A stretch of DNA of 64,000 nt from Alistipes sp. UBA934 (GTDB taxonomy: Bacteria > Bacteroidota > Bacteroidia > Bacteroidales > Rikenellaceae). A program made the translations under genes and the position numbers. Shown here in pieces: positions 1 to 8,430 of this stretch; positions within the stretch are counted from its first letter, which is position 1, and each line of letters opens with the position of its first letter. A model generated the notes under the pieces. That model searched no databases. It saw nothing but the letters and a program-made list of their open reading frames with translations, and was not told the origin of the DNA. The DNA lies in NCBI GenBank assembly GCA_002293535.1, contig DBDK01000004.1:1-64000 (forward strand), in the 5' to 3' direction.

Positions 1-1164
1 TTCTTCGGTGGTAGGTTGCCAATTTGGACTTCTCTCGACCCTTTTGCCGAACTGTACTACGGCATAAGTCCTTACTCTTACGCTGCAAACAATCCGGCGA
101 GGTATGTAGATGTCTTCGGGATGTTCTTAGGAGACCCGATAAAAAATCCACAGATTCGGAGAAACAGGGCAAGTAATTTGTATGGAGAAAATATACGCAT
201 ATTAAATGATCGACCAAGAACACATCAGGGTTTTGATTATTATGCTCCGGAAGGGACTCCTGTTATGTCGGTGCTTGATGGAAAAGTTGTAGATGTTAGA
301 ACAGGACATATCGAATATGGAACTTCTGTTACAATTCGGCATTCCAATGCCGACGATGGTACAGCACGTTACTCGTTTTATGCTCACCTGTCGGAGACAT
401 TGACAGAAGTCGGTGATGAAGTTAAAGAAGGAGATGTGATTGCGAAGTCCGGAACAATAGGTAATTCGGCAGGACAGGGTGCTAAGGAACAGCATTTACA
501 TTTTGAACACAGGACACAAAAAGCAGGTGCTCTCGGTTTAATAGGAAAACGCAATCCGAATGAACTTATAGATACAAAATTTGAATCACAAGACCCGGAG
601 AAAAAACCGCAAGGAGACGTTGGTGTGATAAAAACAGAACAAAACGGAGATAAAGAAAAAAATGAATTTATTATGGTAAAAAGAGTATTGTTAGTATTGA
701 TTTGGAGTGTCACTTTGGTATCCTGTCACCCCAAATACAAAAGTGTACGCCCCATTCGAATGATCAAAGATACGGTGACATTCGATGATGTTGTTTATGA
801 CGCTTCTTACGTGTATGCAGGAGATGATATTTTGTTCAAGGTTTTGTCGGGTGGGGATGAATTTATTCTTTCAGACTCATTGATAATTAATCATAAGTCT
901 CCCTATCAGCTATTCACAATGTCCACAAGTGGCCAAGATGATATGATCCACTTCATACTTTATGACTATGAAGACAAATCATTATACGAGACAAAGAATA
1001 TCATCGATCCCTGTTTTAGTTTTGGCTATATAGAGTTGTTATATAATGATATTCAGATAAGTAATGATTCACTAAGTCTAATATGGCAAGGTAAAAAGAT
1101 AAAAGAAAAACTGCTACCTATTAATTACAAACAAAAAATCATTAACTATCACGAGGTAGAGTAG
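1..1164 (+). CDS. Rhs-type polymorphic toxin C-terminus with M23 peptidase tip, continuous with a lipoprotein (5' end outside window)
   Basis: The frame is open from base 1, so the gene starts upstream. The first ~35 residues carry the end of an Rhs repeat-associated core (DPFAELYYGISPYSYAANN, then a D-x-F-G hinge), where a variable toxin tip normally begins. The tip is an M23/LysM-type metallopeptidase domain: a zinc-ligand His and Asp in HQGFD (bases 223-237) and the C-terminal HLH motif (493-501). M23 enzymes cut peptidoglycan cross-bridges or stems, so this is probably a wall-degrading effector. After the peptidase a hydrophilic linker runs with no stop into a lipoprotein signal at 673 and ends at 1164. 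In related loci toxin and immunity are separate genes; here they share one frame. Base composition is A+T-rich compared with the neighbouring core genes, as expected for an acquired toxin tip. Confidence 0.75.
   Translation, partial: FFGGRLPIWTSLDPFAELYYGISPYSYAANNPARYVDVFGMFLGDPIKNPQIRRNRASNLYGENIRILNDRPRTHQGFDYYAPEGTPVMSVLDGKVVDVRTGHIEYGTSVTIRHSNADDGTARYSFYAHLSETLTEVGDEVKEGDVIAKSGTIGNSAGQGAKEQHLHFEHRTQKAGALGLIGKRNPNELIDTKFESQDPEKKPQGDVGVIKTEQNGDKEKNEFIMVKRVLLVLIWSVTLVSCHPKYKSVRPIRMIKDTVTFDDVVYDASYVYAGDDILFKVLSGGDEFILSDSLIINHKSPYQLFTMSTSGQDDMIHFILYDYEDKSLYETKNIIDPCFSFGYIELLYNDIQISNDSLSLIWQGKKIKEKLLPINYKQKIINYHEVE
673..1164 (+). other. Possible separate immunity lipoprotein start inside the Rhs-M23 frame
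   Basis: An ATG at 673 begins 163 residues with a classic lipoprotein signal peptide: MVKR, a hydrophobic stretch, then the lipobox VTLVSC. The remainder is a beta-rich, acidic domain I do not recognise. Placement just after an M23 toxin tip suggests a periplasmic immunity protein against a cell-wall peptidase. It is in the same frame as the toxin with no stop between them, so it is either translated from its own internal start or has become fused to the toxin by loss of a stop codon. The immunity role is inferred from position and signal peptide only. Confidence 0.5.
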
Positions 1165-1219
1165 GTTGTCTTAAAAAGTTTAAGAATCTCCTACGGATAC
1201 CAAATTTCTGCGATAATTG

Positions 1220-1250
1220 TTTGCTGCGCGGAGAATAATCATTATATTTG
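1220..1250 (+). promoter_or_regulatory. Bacteroidota-type promoter for the fic gene
   Basis: TTTG at 1220-1223, a 19-base spacer, and TATATTTG at 1243-1250 match the phylum's -33/-7 consensus. The fic start codon follows at 1271, giving a short leader of about 15 bases. Confidence 0.7.
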
Positions 1251-1270
1251 CCGTATAATCTGCGGAGAAT

Positions 1271-2368
1271 ATGTATATCCATAACCACATAAACTGGACT
1301 GATTTTCGTTGGGACAACGATAAATTGCTCCCTTTGTTGGGGCGTGTCAGGCATTTGCAGGGCAAACTATTGGGACAAATGAATGCTGTTGGCTTCTCAT
1401 TACAGGAAGAGGCAGTATTGACGACTCTGACGCTCGATGTATTGAAATCTTCCGAGATCGAGGGTGAGTTGCTCAACCCCGAACAGGTGCGTTCGTCCAT
1501 TGCTCGGCGGCTCGGACTGGAGGTCGCGGGTCTCGTGAATTCGCCTCGCAATGTGGACGGCATCGTGGAGATGATGCTCGATGCCACACAATGCTACAAT
1601 TCCCCCTTGACGGATGAGCGTTTGTTCGGATGGCATAATGCACTATTCCCTTCGGGATTCAGCGGGCTGTACAAAATCGAAGTTGCAAAATATCGAAGCG
1701 GCGCAATGCAGGTCGTTTCAGGGGCGATGGGTAAGGAGCGAGTGCATTATGAGGCTCCCGAAGCGACGCGGGTAGAGGCGGAGATGACCAAATTCTTAAC
1801 GTGGTTCAACGCCGGCTCGAATCTCGACCCCGTTATGAAAGCTGCTATCGCTCACTTTTGGTTTGTGGCTATCCACCCGTTCGACGATGGAAACGGTCGT
1901 ATTGCGCGTGCGATCACCGATATGCAGTTAGCCCGTGGCGATGGAAGTCCACAGCGATTTTATAGTATGTCAAATCAAATTCTTGCCGAGCGCAAGCAAT
2001 ACTACGAGGTTTTGGAGAAAACCCAGCACGGCGACAGCGATATCACGTTTTGGCTCGAATGGTTCCTGACTTGTCTTGAACGGGCGCTGATCAGTAGCGG
2101 AGAGGTCTTGAAATCGGTACTCACGAAAGCAAAGTTTTGGGAACAATACGCTCAAACCGCCTTGAACGATCGCCAGCGACTGATGCTGAACAAATTACTT
2201 GACGGCTTCGATGGTAAACTGACCTCATCGAAGTGGGCGAAGATCACTAAATCGTCTCCCGACACCGCCCTGCGCGACATCAACGACCTAATGGCTCGCG
2301 GTATCCTGCGCAAAGACGACAGCGGCGGTAGGAGTACGAATTATGAGTTAGTACTGATAAAGAAGTAA
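1271..2368 (+). CDS. Fic family protein with N-terminal DUF4172-like domain
   Basis: 365 residues. The Fic core motif HPFDDGNGRIAR begins at His202; this family usually transfers AMP from ATP to a hydroxyl side chain of a target protein. An inhibitory-helix motif SSEIEG at residues 60-65 lies before the core, marking a class II (N-terminally self-inhibited) Fic protein. The first ~80 residues resemble the DUF4172 domain often fused to Fic in Bacteroidota. The last ~70 residues look like a winged helix (LNDRQRLMLNKLL ... SSPDTALRDINDLMARGIL), as in many free-standing Fic regulators. It has its own promoter and terminator and sits between two pieces of Rhs sequence, so it may be island cargo. 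The target cannot be told from sequence. Confidence 0.9.
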   Translation: MYIHNHINWTDFRWDNDKLLPLLGRVRHLQGKLLGQMNAVGFSLQEEAVLTTLTLDVLKSSEIEGELLNPEQVRSSIARRLGLEVAGLVNSPRNVDGIVEMMLDATQCYNSPLTDERLFGWHNALFPSGFSGLYKIEVAKYRSGAMQVVSGAMGKERVHYEAPEATRVEAEMTKFLTWFNAGSNLDPVMKAAIAHFWFVAIHPFDDGNGRIARAITDMQLARGDGSPQRFYSMSNQILAERKQYYEVLEKTQHGDSDITFWLEWFLTCLERALISSGEVLKSVLTKAKFWEQYAQTALNDRQRLMLNKLLDGFDGKLTSSKWAKITKSSPDTALRDINDLMARGILRKDDSGGRSTNYELVLIKK

Positions 2369-2375
2369 GTATTGA

Positions 2376-2405
2376 AGCGGAAGTTTAATCAACTTCCGCT
2401 TTTTT
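2376..2405 (+). terminator. Rho-independent terminator after fic
   Basis: Perfect 10-base stem AGCGGAAGTT / AACTTCCGCT (2376-2385 with 2391-2400), a 5-base loop and a T run to 2405, starting 7 bases after the fic stop codon. Confidence 0.85.
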
Positions 2406-2424
2406 GTTATCTTTACTTTCGCAA

Positions 2425-2562
2425 GTGAAGAATGCCACCGGGGCTGGGTTCGCTTATTTGGGTTCTTTGATTTACGTGAAATCCGCCAATGGTTATGCTC
2501 TTGAGAGCGCTGGGTTCAGTAATGGTATGATCGTCAGTAGTTCAGATAGTTACGTGCAATGA
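2425..2562 (+). pseudogene. Remnant of an Rhs-family core
   Basis: A 45-codon open stretch ending in TGA at 2560-2562 reads like the segment of Bacteroidota Rhs proteins preceding the conserved DHLGS region, with pieces such as AYLGSLIYVKSANG and LESAGFSNGMI. There is no start, no repeats and no continuation, so it is a decayed fragment. Together with the Rhs end at the left edge it shows that fic lies inside a broken Rhs locus. The family call comes from pattern memory and needs a profile search. Confidence 0.55.
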
Positions 2563-2578
2563 TGCCAAGATACGATAA

Positions 2579-2596
2579 GGGGGATACATTTCCCCC
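2579..2596 (-). terminator. Possible weak terminator of the clpP-to-acyltransferase run
   Basis: Six-base stem GGGGGA/TCCCCC with loop TACATT lies just beyond the 2601 stop on the minus strand, but only a short T-rich tail follows. Confidence 0.35.
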
Positions 2597-2600
2597 TCCT

Positions 2601-3719
2601 TTAGAGACGAATAAAAATTTTCCTTCGGTACAGTGGATAGACAATGCACCAAATCACGCCGATCAGAGTGATCGAGGCCAGCAGCGAACCGATCTGCGGG
2701 GTAGTGAGATCGACCAGGAAGTGTGCCCACCACGAATAGACGGTGTAACTCTGCTCGCCGACCGTGAATCGCAGGAATGGCATCCCCAGAACACGCATCA
2801 AAACTCCGACCAGTACGTAAGCAAACAACGCGTTGGTTCCGAAAACCGAAAAGAAAGTTGCTCCAAAACGTTTTCCGCGAAAGTCGTAGAACCACAACAA
2901 GATCATCCAAACCATCATCGCAAGTCCTGCAGTATAAAGCACAAAGCTCGACGACCATATCGGCTTATTGATCGGGCAAATGGTGTTTAGAGCCAGAGCG
3001 GCCACCACGCACAATCCTCCCGCAATTCCCAGTCCGCCAAGAACTTTCGAGTATCCTGTGTCGGCGTCGGCGTTCCGAGTCCCCACGAACATTCCCGTCA
3101 CATACCCCAGTAGCACGGTGGCCACGGCGGAAATGGTGCTGAACAATCCTTCCGGATCAAACGATTGCGCGGGACGGTGCAGGTGGTTAGTTCCCAGCAG
3201 GAAAGCGTCTATGCGGCAACCGATATACCCCTCCCTTGTAGCATCGCCGAGAAATTCAACTCCAAGCCAATATCCCACAAGAAGAATCCCCGCAGCGATT
3301 AGAATGCGTCGGTAAGTCTTCAGCCACAACGCCAACACGCCACCAAGGAAAAATGTCAGCCCGATTCGTTGTAGTACCCCCATAATGCGCAGGTTCTCCC
3401 AGGCCCTCCACTCGTGCGCTCCGAAGTCGTAGAACGGAAACCAGTTGAGTCCAAGTCCCACCAAAAAGATGAGTGCTCCGCGCTTGAAGAGTCTCCACAC
3501 GGCCGCACGATTAAATTCATGATTTGTTTTGCGGTACGAGAACCACATCGATGCTCCCACTATGAACAGGAAGAATGGGAACACCAAATCTGTTGGTGAG
3601 CAGCCGTCCCAAGGCTTGTGCCGTAGCGCTTCGAATGCCTTTCCCGACTGATTATTGACTATGAGCATCAACGCAAGCGTCAGCCCGCGAAAAACGTCGA
3701 GAGAGAGGAGTCTCTTCAT
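2601..3719 (-). CDS. HGSNAT/YeiB-like (DUF5009-type) multi-pass membrane acyltransferase homologue
   Basis: 372 residues with about ten hydrophobic segments. The opening MKRLLSLDVFRGLTLALM and the following NNQSGKAFEALRHKPWDG are typical of bacterial relatives of heparan-alpha-glucosaminide N-acetyltransferase. In the animal enzyme a membrane His relays acetyl groups to amino sugars; the bacterial substrate is unknown, possibly a cell-envelope sugar. The start ATG overlaps the stop of the upstream barrel gene (ATGA), indicating coupled translation as last gene of the clpP-clpX-tkt run. Confidence 0.8.
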   Translation of the reverse strand: MKRLLSLDVFRGLTLALMLIVNNQSGKAFEALRHKPWDGCSPTDLVFPFFLFIVGASMWFSYRKTNHEFNRAAVWRLFKRGALIFLVGLGLNWFPFYDFGAHEWRAWENLRIMGVLQRIGLTFFLGGVLALWLKTYRRILIAAGILLVGYWLGVEFLGDATREGYIGCRIDAFLLGTNHLHRPAQSFDPEGLFSTISAVATVLLGYVTGMFVGTRNADADTGYSKVLGGLGIAGGLCVVAALALNTICPINKPIWSSSFVLYTAGLAMMVWMILLWFYDFRGKRFGATFFSVFGTNALFAYVLVGVLMRVLGMPFLRFTVGEQSYTVYSWWAHFLVDLTTPQIGSLLASITLIGVIWCIVYPLYRRKIFIRL

Positions 3720-4429
3720 CAGAATGTATAGCCTATGCTGACGTTGAGTTGGTCGCGGCCGATGGTTCCGTCGTTTTTGTCTTTGAAGCGGTTCAGCAGA
3801 CCATAGTCATAGCTTGCTTCCAGAAAAATGCGTCCGATCTGGACTCCTGCTCCTCCGCTCGCAAATACGTCGAAGCGAGAAAGAGGCGGAATGCCGTTTT
3901 GTTCATAGTCGGCTACGAGCTGCGGATCGTCTATGTCCGAGGTTGCTTCGCCTGTGAAAAAGTCACGCGAGATGTAGCCGTCGTAATTGTTTAGTAACGG
4001 GGAGTTCACATCCGGATCGGGTGTGAACTTGTATTTTGTTTTGAAGCTGACTCCATAGCTCATCCCTGGGCCGGCAAAGAGATAAAATCGGCTCTTTTCT
4101 CCCATTGTGAAAGAGTATTTCAGATGTATCGGTAGGGCCACCGTATGTTCCGAGATGTTTGAGCTCACCAGAACGAAACCGTTATTGTTGGTCAGGTGAT
4201 TGCCCTTGTCCATTGCGAAGGTGTAGTTGAGCCCCGGACGAAGCGAAAAGGTTTCGGAGGCGTTCAGCGTAAGGTCGTACGATGCACCCACTCTGACTCC
4301 GTGCAAAGCGGAACCGCTGTCTCCTCTCCAGGTGGAATAGGCATAACCTGCGTGGACATTGATCTTCTGGGCGTTGGCTGCGGTAGCCCCTATAAGCAGG
4401 AGTGCCGCTGCTAAAATGAACTTTTTCAT
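3719..4429 (-). CDS. Outer-membrane beta-barrel protein (porin-family fold)
   Basis: 236 residues. A clear Sec signal peptide (MKKFILAAALLLIGATAANA, cut before Q) precedes alternating beta strands such as INVHAGYAYSTWRG, SLRPGLNYTFAM and FYLFAGPGMSYGVSFK, ending in a C-terminal aromatic (VSIGYTF), the usual signature for BAM-assembled barrels. It matches the PorT/OmpW-like small barrels common in Bacteroidota. Fourteen bases separate it from the upstream tkt stop and it overlaps the next gene by ATGA. No substrate can be inferred. Confidence 0.8.
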   Translation of the reverse strand: MKKFILAAALLLIGATAANAQKINVHAGYAYSTWRGDSGSALHGVRVGASYDLTLNASETFSLRPGLNYTFAMDKGNHLTNNNGFVLVSSNISEHTVALPIHLKYSFTMGEKSRFYLFAGPGMSYGVSFKTKYKFTPDPDVNSPLLNNYDGYISRDFFTGEATSDIDDPQLVADYEQNGIPPLSRFDVFASGGAGVQIGRIFLEASYDYGLLNRFKDKNDGTIGRDQLNVSIGYTF

Positions 4430-4443
4430 AGTGCGATAAAAGT

Positions 4444-6459
4444 TTAGGTAGTCTGCAAAGTTAATAATTTTTTCACCTGTTCATAGACATTTTCTCCACT
4501 GAAGCCGAATTTTTCGTCCAGTACCTTGTATGGAGCACTGAATCCGAAGTGGTCGAGTCCGTGGATCACTCCTTGGTCGCCCACCAGCCCTCTAAGTGTC
4601 ACCGGTAGTCCCGAAGTCAGTCCGTAGCGGGGCACACCGGCAGGCAGAACCGCCTCTTGATATTCAGCCGGCTGGTCTCTGAAAAGTCCTTCGGATGGAG
4701 CGGAAATCACCCGAACCTTCACCCCCTCTGCTCTCAGCTTTTCTGCGCCTTCGACCAGCGTTGCCACCTCCGAACCGCTTGCGATCATCACCACATCCGG
4801 CGCCGCGTCGTCTAAAACAACATAAGCTCCCTTAGCCAGCTTCCGCGCGTCTTCGTGTCGCGAACCCTTTGAGGGTAGATCGCGCACGTTTTGTCTCGAA
4901 AGTATCAGAGCTGCAGGCCTTTCTTCTTCCATCGCACACCTCCAGGCTTCCACGGTTTCGGCACCGTCGGCCGGCCTAAGTACCACCACCGATCTTTCTC
5001 CGTTGTGGTTGTGCACTTGCTCCATCAGTCTGATTTGTGCCTCCTGCTCTATGGGTTGGTGCGTTGGGCCGTCTTCTCCTACGCGGAACGAGTCGTGCGT
5101 CCATACCCAGATGACGTGTAATCGTTGCAATGCCGCCAGCCTTACCGCCGGTTTCATATAGTCGGAGAAGACGAAGAACGTTCCACAGGCCGGTATCACA
5201 CCTCCGTGCAACGCCATCCCGTTCATCACGCAGGCCATAGTGAATTCGCTCACTCCCGCCTGGAAGAAACGCCCACTGAAATCGTCGCGAACGATCGCGT
5301 GTGTTTTTTTCAGGAAGCCGTCTGTTTTGTCGCTGTTGCTCAGGTCTGCCGATGCGACTATCATATTTTCGATCTTTTCGGCCAGTACACCCAGCACCAT
5401 CGCAGAAGCGTTTCGTGTTGCCGAATCCTTTCCCGGGTCGATCGCGTCGTAATCTATTTTCGGTGTTTTTCCACTCAGGAACAGGTCGAGCTTTTGTGCG
5501 AGTTCTCTGTTCGCCGTCCTCCATTGCGCTTCGATGCCACGTTGCGCAGCCACCCACGCCCGCAACTCTTCTCGGCGCCGGTCATATAGCTCACGCGCTT
5601 CAGTCGAAATTGCGAACGGATCGTGTGGATCTCCTCCCAAATTGCGAATTGTGGCAGCTACGTCCGCACCTGCGGCAGAGAGTGGTTGTCCGTGGGTCGA
5701 AACTTTGTTCTCGAAACTCTCTCCCGACGGCCCCCTCGCTCCTCGTCCCATCCTCGTGTGTCCAATTATCAGTGTCGGCCGTTTGGTCTCAGCGCCCGCT
5801 GCCCGCAAAGCCGTGCGAATCTCATCCTCCGAACTCCCGTCTACTTCCAGCACATTCCACTCCCAGGCTCTGTATTTTGCCGCTACATCCTCCGTGTCTA
5901 CCTCCTCAACTGTTGTCGAAAGTTGCACGTTATTGGCGTCGTAATACATTATGAAGTTGCTCAATCCCAGGTGTCCTGCTATTCTGCCCACTCCTTGTGA
6001 AACTTCCTCTTGAATGCCTCCGTCCGAGATGTAAGCGTAGGTTTTGTGCGCCGTCCACTCTCCGAATTTCGCTGCCAGAAATCTTTCTGCCATCGCTGCT
6101 CCCAGTGCCATCGCGTGTCCCTGACCCAGCGGCCCCGAGGTGTTTTCGACCCCGTGCGCCAAATCTCTTTCAGGATGTCCCGGAGTGTCGCTTCCCCATT
6201 GGCGGAACCTTTCCAGATCCTCTTTCGAGTAAAATCCTGCCAGCGCCAACACCCCGTAGAGCATCGGCGACATATGGCCCGGATCGAGGAAAAATCTGTC
6301 TCTCCAAGGCCAGCTCGTGTCCGCGGGGTCATACCTTAGGAATTCCGAGTAGAGTACGTTCACGAAATCGGCACCTCCCATTGCACCTCCGGGGTGGCCG
6401 GACTTGGCTTTTTCGACCATCGAGAGGGCGAGGATTCTGATGTTGTCGGCAGCGGTCAT
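4444..6459 (-). CDS. tkt: Transketolase
   Basis: 671 residues from the chosen ATG (MTAADNIRILALSMVEKAKS). Moves two-carbon ketol units between sugar phosphates in the pentose phosphate pathway using thiamine diphosphate. Visible signatures are SGHPGGAMGGADF near the N-terminus, the cofactor-binding stretch YISDGGIQEE ... YYDANNVQL, and the conserved DSFRVGEDGPTHQPIEQ of the pyrimidine-binding domain. The length is normal. The frame is open to 6495, which would add 12 residues ([12 protein letters not shown]) overlapping clpX by 32 bases; the start at 6459 lies 4 bases after the clpX stop and fits homologues better. Third gene of the clpP run. Confidence 0.95.
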   Translation of the reverse strand: MTAADNIRILALSMVEKAKSGHPGGAMGGADFVNVLYSEFLRYDPADTSWPWRDRFFLDPGHMSPMLYGVLALAGFYSKEDLERFRQWGSDTPGHPERDLAHGVENTSGPLGQGHAMALGAAMAERFLAAKFGEWTAHKTYAYISDGGIQEEVSQGVGRIAGHLGLSNFIMYYDANNVQLSTTVEEVDTEDVAAKYRAWEWNVLEVDGSSEDEIRTALRAAGAETKRPTLIIGHTRMGRGARGPSGESFENKVSTHGQPLSAAGADVAATIRNLGGDPHDPFAISTEARELYDRRREELRAWVAAQRGIEAQWRTANRELAQKLDLFLSGKTPKIDYDAIDPGKDSATRNASAMVLGVLAEKIENMIVASADLSNSDKTDGFLKKTHAIVRDDFSGRFFQAGVSEFTMACVMNGMALHGGVIPACGTFFVFSDYMKPAVRLAALQRLHVIWVWTHDSFRVGEDGPTHQPIEQEAQIRLMEQVHNHNGERSVVVLRPADGAETVEAWRCAMEEERPAALILSRQNVRDLPSKGSRHEDARKLAKGAYVVLDDAAPDVVMIASGSEVATLVEGAEKLRAEGVKVRVISAPSEGLFRDQPAEYQEAVLPAGVPRYGLTSGLPVTLRGLVGDQGVIHGLDHFGFSAPYKVLDEKFGFSGENVYEQVKKLLTLQTT

Positions 6460-6463
6460 ATCT

Positions 6464-7570
6464 TTATGCGGCTTTTTCGAGTTGCTTTTCGGCAAACTCG
6501 CGTGTTATATGCAGTGTTTTTCGGTTGGGGTCGCTCGGTACTTCGAACATCGAGGTCATCATCACCGCTTCACATATCGAGCGCAGTCCTCTTGCCCCCA
6601 GCTTGTACTCGATCGCCTTTTCCACGATGTAATCAAGTGCTTCGTCATCCCAGGTCAGGGTCACGCCATCCATCGCGAACAAGTTCACATATTGCTTTGT
6701 GATGGCATTTTTGGGCTCGGTAAGAATTTGTCGCAGGGCGGTCTTGTCCAAGGGCCTCAGATAGGTCAGCACCGGCAAACGTCCCACCAGTTCCGGAATC
6801 AGTCCGAAACTCTTAATATCTTGCGGCAGAACATATTGTAGCAGATTGCTCCTGTCCACCGCCCGTTCGGAAGTCTTTCCACTTTCTCCGGCACGCTCAT
6901 AACCTATCGCCCTTGTCCCCAGTCGTCGTGAGATCACCTTTTCGATTCCGTCGAATGCTCCTCCGCAGATGAACAGCACATTCGTCGTGTCCACCTGTAT
7001 GTACTTTTGGTCGGGATGTTTCCTTCCTCCCTGCGGCGGTACGTTTACCACGGCTCCCTCCAGAATCTTCAGCAATGCCTGTTGCACCCCTTCTCCCGAG
7101 ACGTCTCGCGTAATGGAGGGGTTGTCACTTTTTCGGGCTATTTTGTCGATTTCGTCGATGAACACTATCCCCATCTGGGCTGCTTCCACATTGTAGTCCG
7201 CCGCCTGCAACAAACGCGACAGTATGCTTTCCACGTCTTCGCCCACATACCCCGCTTCGGTTAGCACCGTTGCATCGACAATTGTGAAGGGCACATCCAG
7301 CATCCGCGCTATCGTCCTTGCCAGTAGCGTCTTTCCCGTTCCCGTCGGCCCCACCATCACGATGTTGCTCTTGTCGATCTCCACCTCTTGCGAAACAGTC
7401 CCCGCTGCTCCACCCGCTGCCCCGACCCTGTGTAGTAGTCGTTTGTAGTGATTATATACCGCCACCGCGAGGTAGCGTTTGGCGTCTTCCTGCCCGATCA
7501 CATAGTCGTCCAGCCGGGCCTTGATTTGCTGCGGCTTAAGTAATCCCGCAACGTGGTTCTCTTCACTCAT
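6464..7570 (-). CDS. clpX: ATP-dependent Clp protease ATPase subunit ClpX, lacking the zinc-binding domain
   Basis: 368 residues starting [18 protein letters not shown]+ unfoldase that feeds substrates to ClpP. Walker A GPTGTGKT is at 74-81, Walker B is [10 protein letters not shown], and the sensor-2 stretch [11 protein letters not shown] is near the end. The expected ClpP-contacting loop (IGF/IGL in other species) reads AIGYERAGE. ClpX is normally ~410-430 residues with a four-cysteine zinc finger at the N-terminus; here the protein begins right at the [15 protein letters not shown] segment that follows that finger. The frame stays open to 7882, but that extension lies wholly within clpP in another frame and is not finger-like. 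Start and the clpP stop overlap as TAATG. Confidence 0.93.
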   Translation of the reverse strand: MSEENHVAGLLKPQQIKARLDDYVIGQEDAKRYLAVAVYNHYKRLLHRVGAAGGAAGTVSQEVEIDKSNIVMVGPTGTGKTLLARTIARMLDVPFTIVDATVLTEAGYVGEDVESILSRLLQAADYNVEAAQMGIVFIDEIDKIARKSDNPSITRDVSGEGVQQALLKILEGAVVNVPPQGGRKHPDQKYIQVDTTNVLFICGGAFDGIEKVISRRLGTRAIGYERAGESGKTSERAVDRSNLLQYVLPQDIKSFGLIPELVGRLPVLTYLRPLDKTALRQILTEPKNAITKQYVNLFAMDGVTLTWDDEALDYIVEKAIEYKLGARGLRSICEAVMMTSMFEVPSDPNRKTLHITREFAEKQLEKAA

Positions 7571-8265
7571 TATTTCCGTTTTGCGACGACCTCGTCTATG
7601 AGGCCATAATTTTTTGCTTCTTCGGCACTCATCCAATAGTCTCGGTCGCCGTCTTTTTCGATTTTTTCGAGCTTTTGGCCGCTGTGCTGTGCGAGTATTT
7701 CGTAGAGTTCCTTTCTTGTTCTTACGATCTCTCTCGCCGTGATTTCGATGTCCGATGCCTGCCCTTGTGCACCTCCCAGAGGTTGGTGTATCATCACTCG
7801 CGAGTGGGGTAGCGCGGAGCGCTTTCCTTTCTCTCCCGCCGTCAGTAATATCGCTCCCATACTTGCCGCAAGGCCCGTGCATATCGTTGCGATTTCGGGC
7901 TTCACCAATTGCATCGTGTCGTAGATCCCCAGACCTGCCGAGACACTTCCTCCGGGCGAGTTGATGTAGATCTGTATGTCCCTGTCGGCGTCGCTGCTCT
8001 CCAGAAATAATAGTTGGGCTTGTACGATGTTGGCGACGTCGTCATAGATGGGTGCTCCCAGGAAGATTATCCTGTCCATCATCAGGCGCGAGAAGACGTC
8101 CATAGCCGCCACGTTCAGTTGCCTTTCTTCGATGATCGTCGGTGACACATATCCGGTTGCTTCTGCTTTCACTCCTCTGGCCACATCCGCGGCGTAGTCG
8201 TGTAGCGTGAGACTGTTGAGCCCCAGATGTCCTTTTGCAAATTTTTCAAATTCAGTTTTTTTCAT
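7570..8265 (-). CDS. clpP: ATP-dependent Clp protease proteolytic subunit
   Basis: 231 residues, the usual size for Bacteroidota ClpP with a longer N-terminus. Serine peptidase family S14: catalytic Ser135 in GLAASMG, His160 in MIHQPLGG and Asp209 in [10 protein letters not shown]. The [16 protein letters not shown] strand that binds substrate is intact. Forms a double heptameric barrel working with ClpX, encoded directly downstream with overlapping stop and start (TAATG). First gene of the run; a TACCTTTG box lies at 8318-8325. Confidence 0.97.
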   Translation of the reverse strand: MKKTEFEKFAKGHLGLNSLTLHDYAADVARGVKAEATGYVSPTIIEERQLNVAAMDVFSRLMMDRIIFLGAPIYDDVANIVQAQLLFLESSDADRDIQIYINSPGGSVSAGLGIYDTMQLVKPEIATICTGLAASMGAILLTAGEKGKRSALPHSRVMIHQPLGGAQGQASDIEITAREIVRTRKELYEILAQHSGQKLEKIEKDGDRDYWMSAEEAKNYGLIDEVVAKRK

Positions 8266-8317
8266 AGTTGTTTTTTCTTATTAAAACAACAAACCCTTCT
8301 CCTTTATTGCCGCCCCA

Positions 8318-8325
8318 CAAAGGTA
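8318..8325 (-). promoter_or_regulatory. -7 promoter box for the clpP run
   Basis: On the minus strand this reads TACCTTTG, matching TAnnTTTG. It would give a leader of about 45 bases before the clpP start at 8265. I see no clear TTTG upstream of it. The rest of 8266-8430 shows no gene. Confidence 0.55.
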
Positions 8326-8430
8326 AAATAAGATAATCTTTTTCATAATCGGCGATATCTCGGTACGATACATTCTGGGCTCCTCTGTCGCATCACTCTC
8401 CTCAGGGGGGATCTCTTCGGACAGATTCCC

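Noticed and set aside
7571..7882. Upstream in-frame extension of clpX (104 residues)
   Set aside because: It lies entirely within clpP in another frame, is Arg-rich low-similarity sequence and lacks zinc-finger cysteines in the right spacing.
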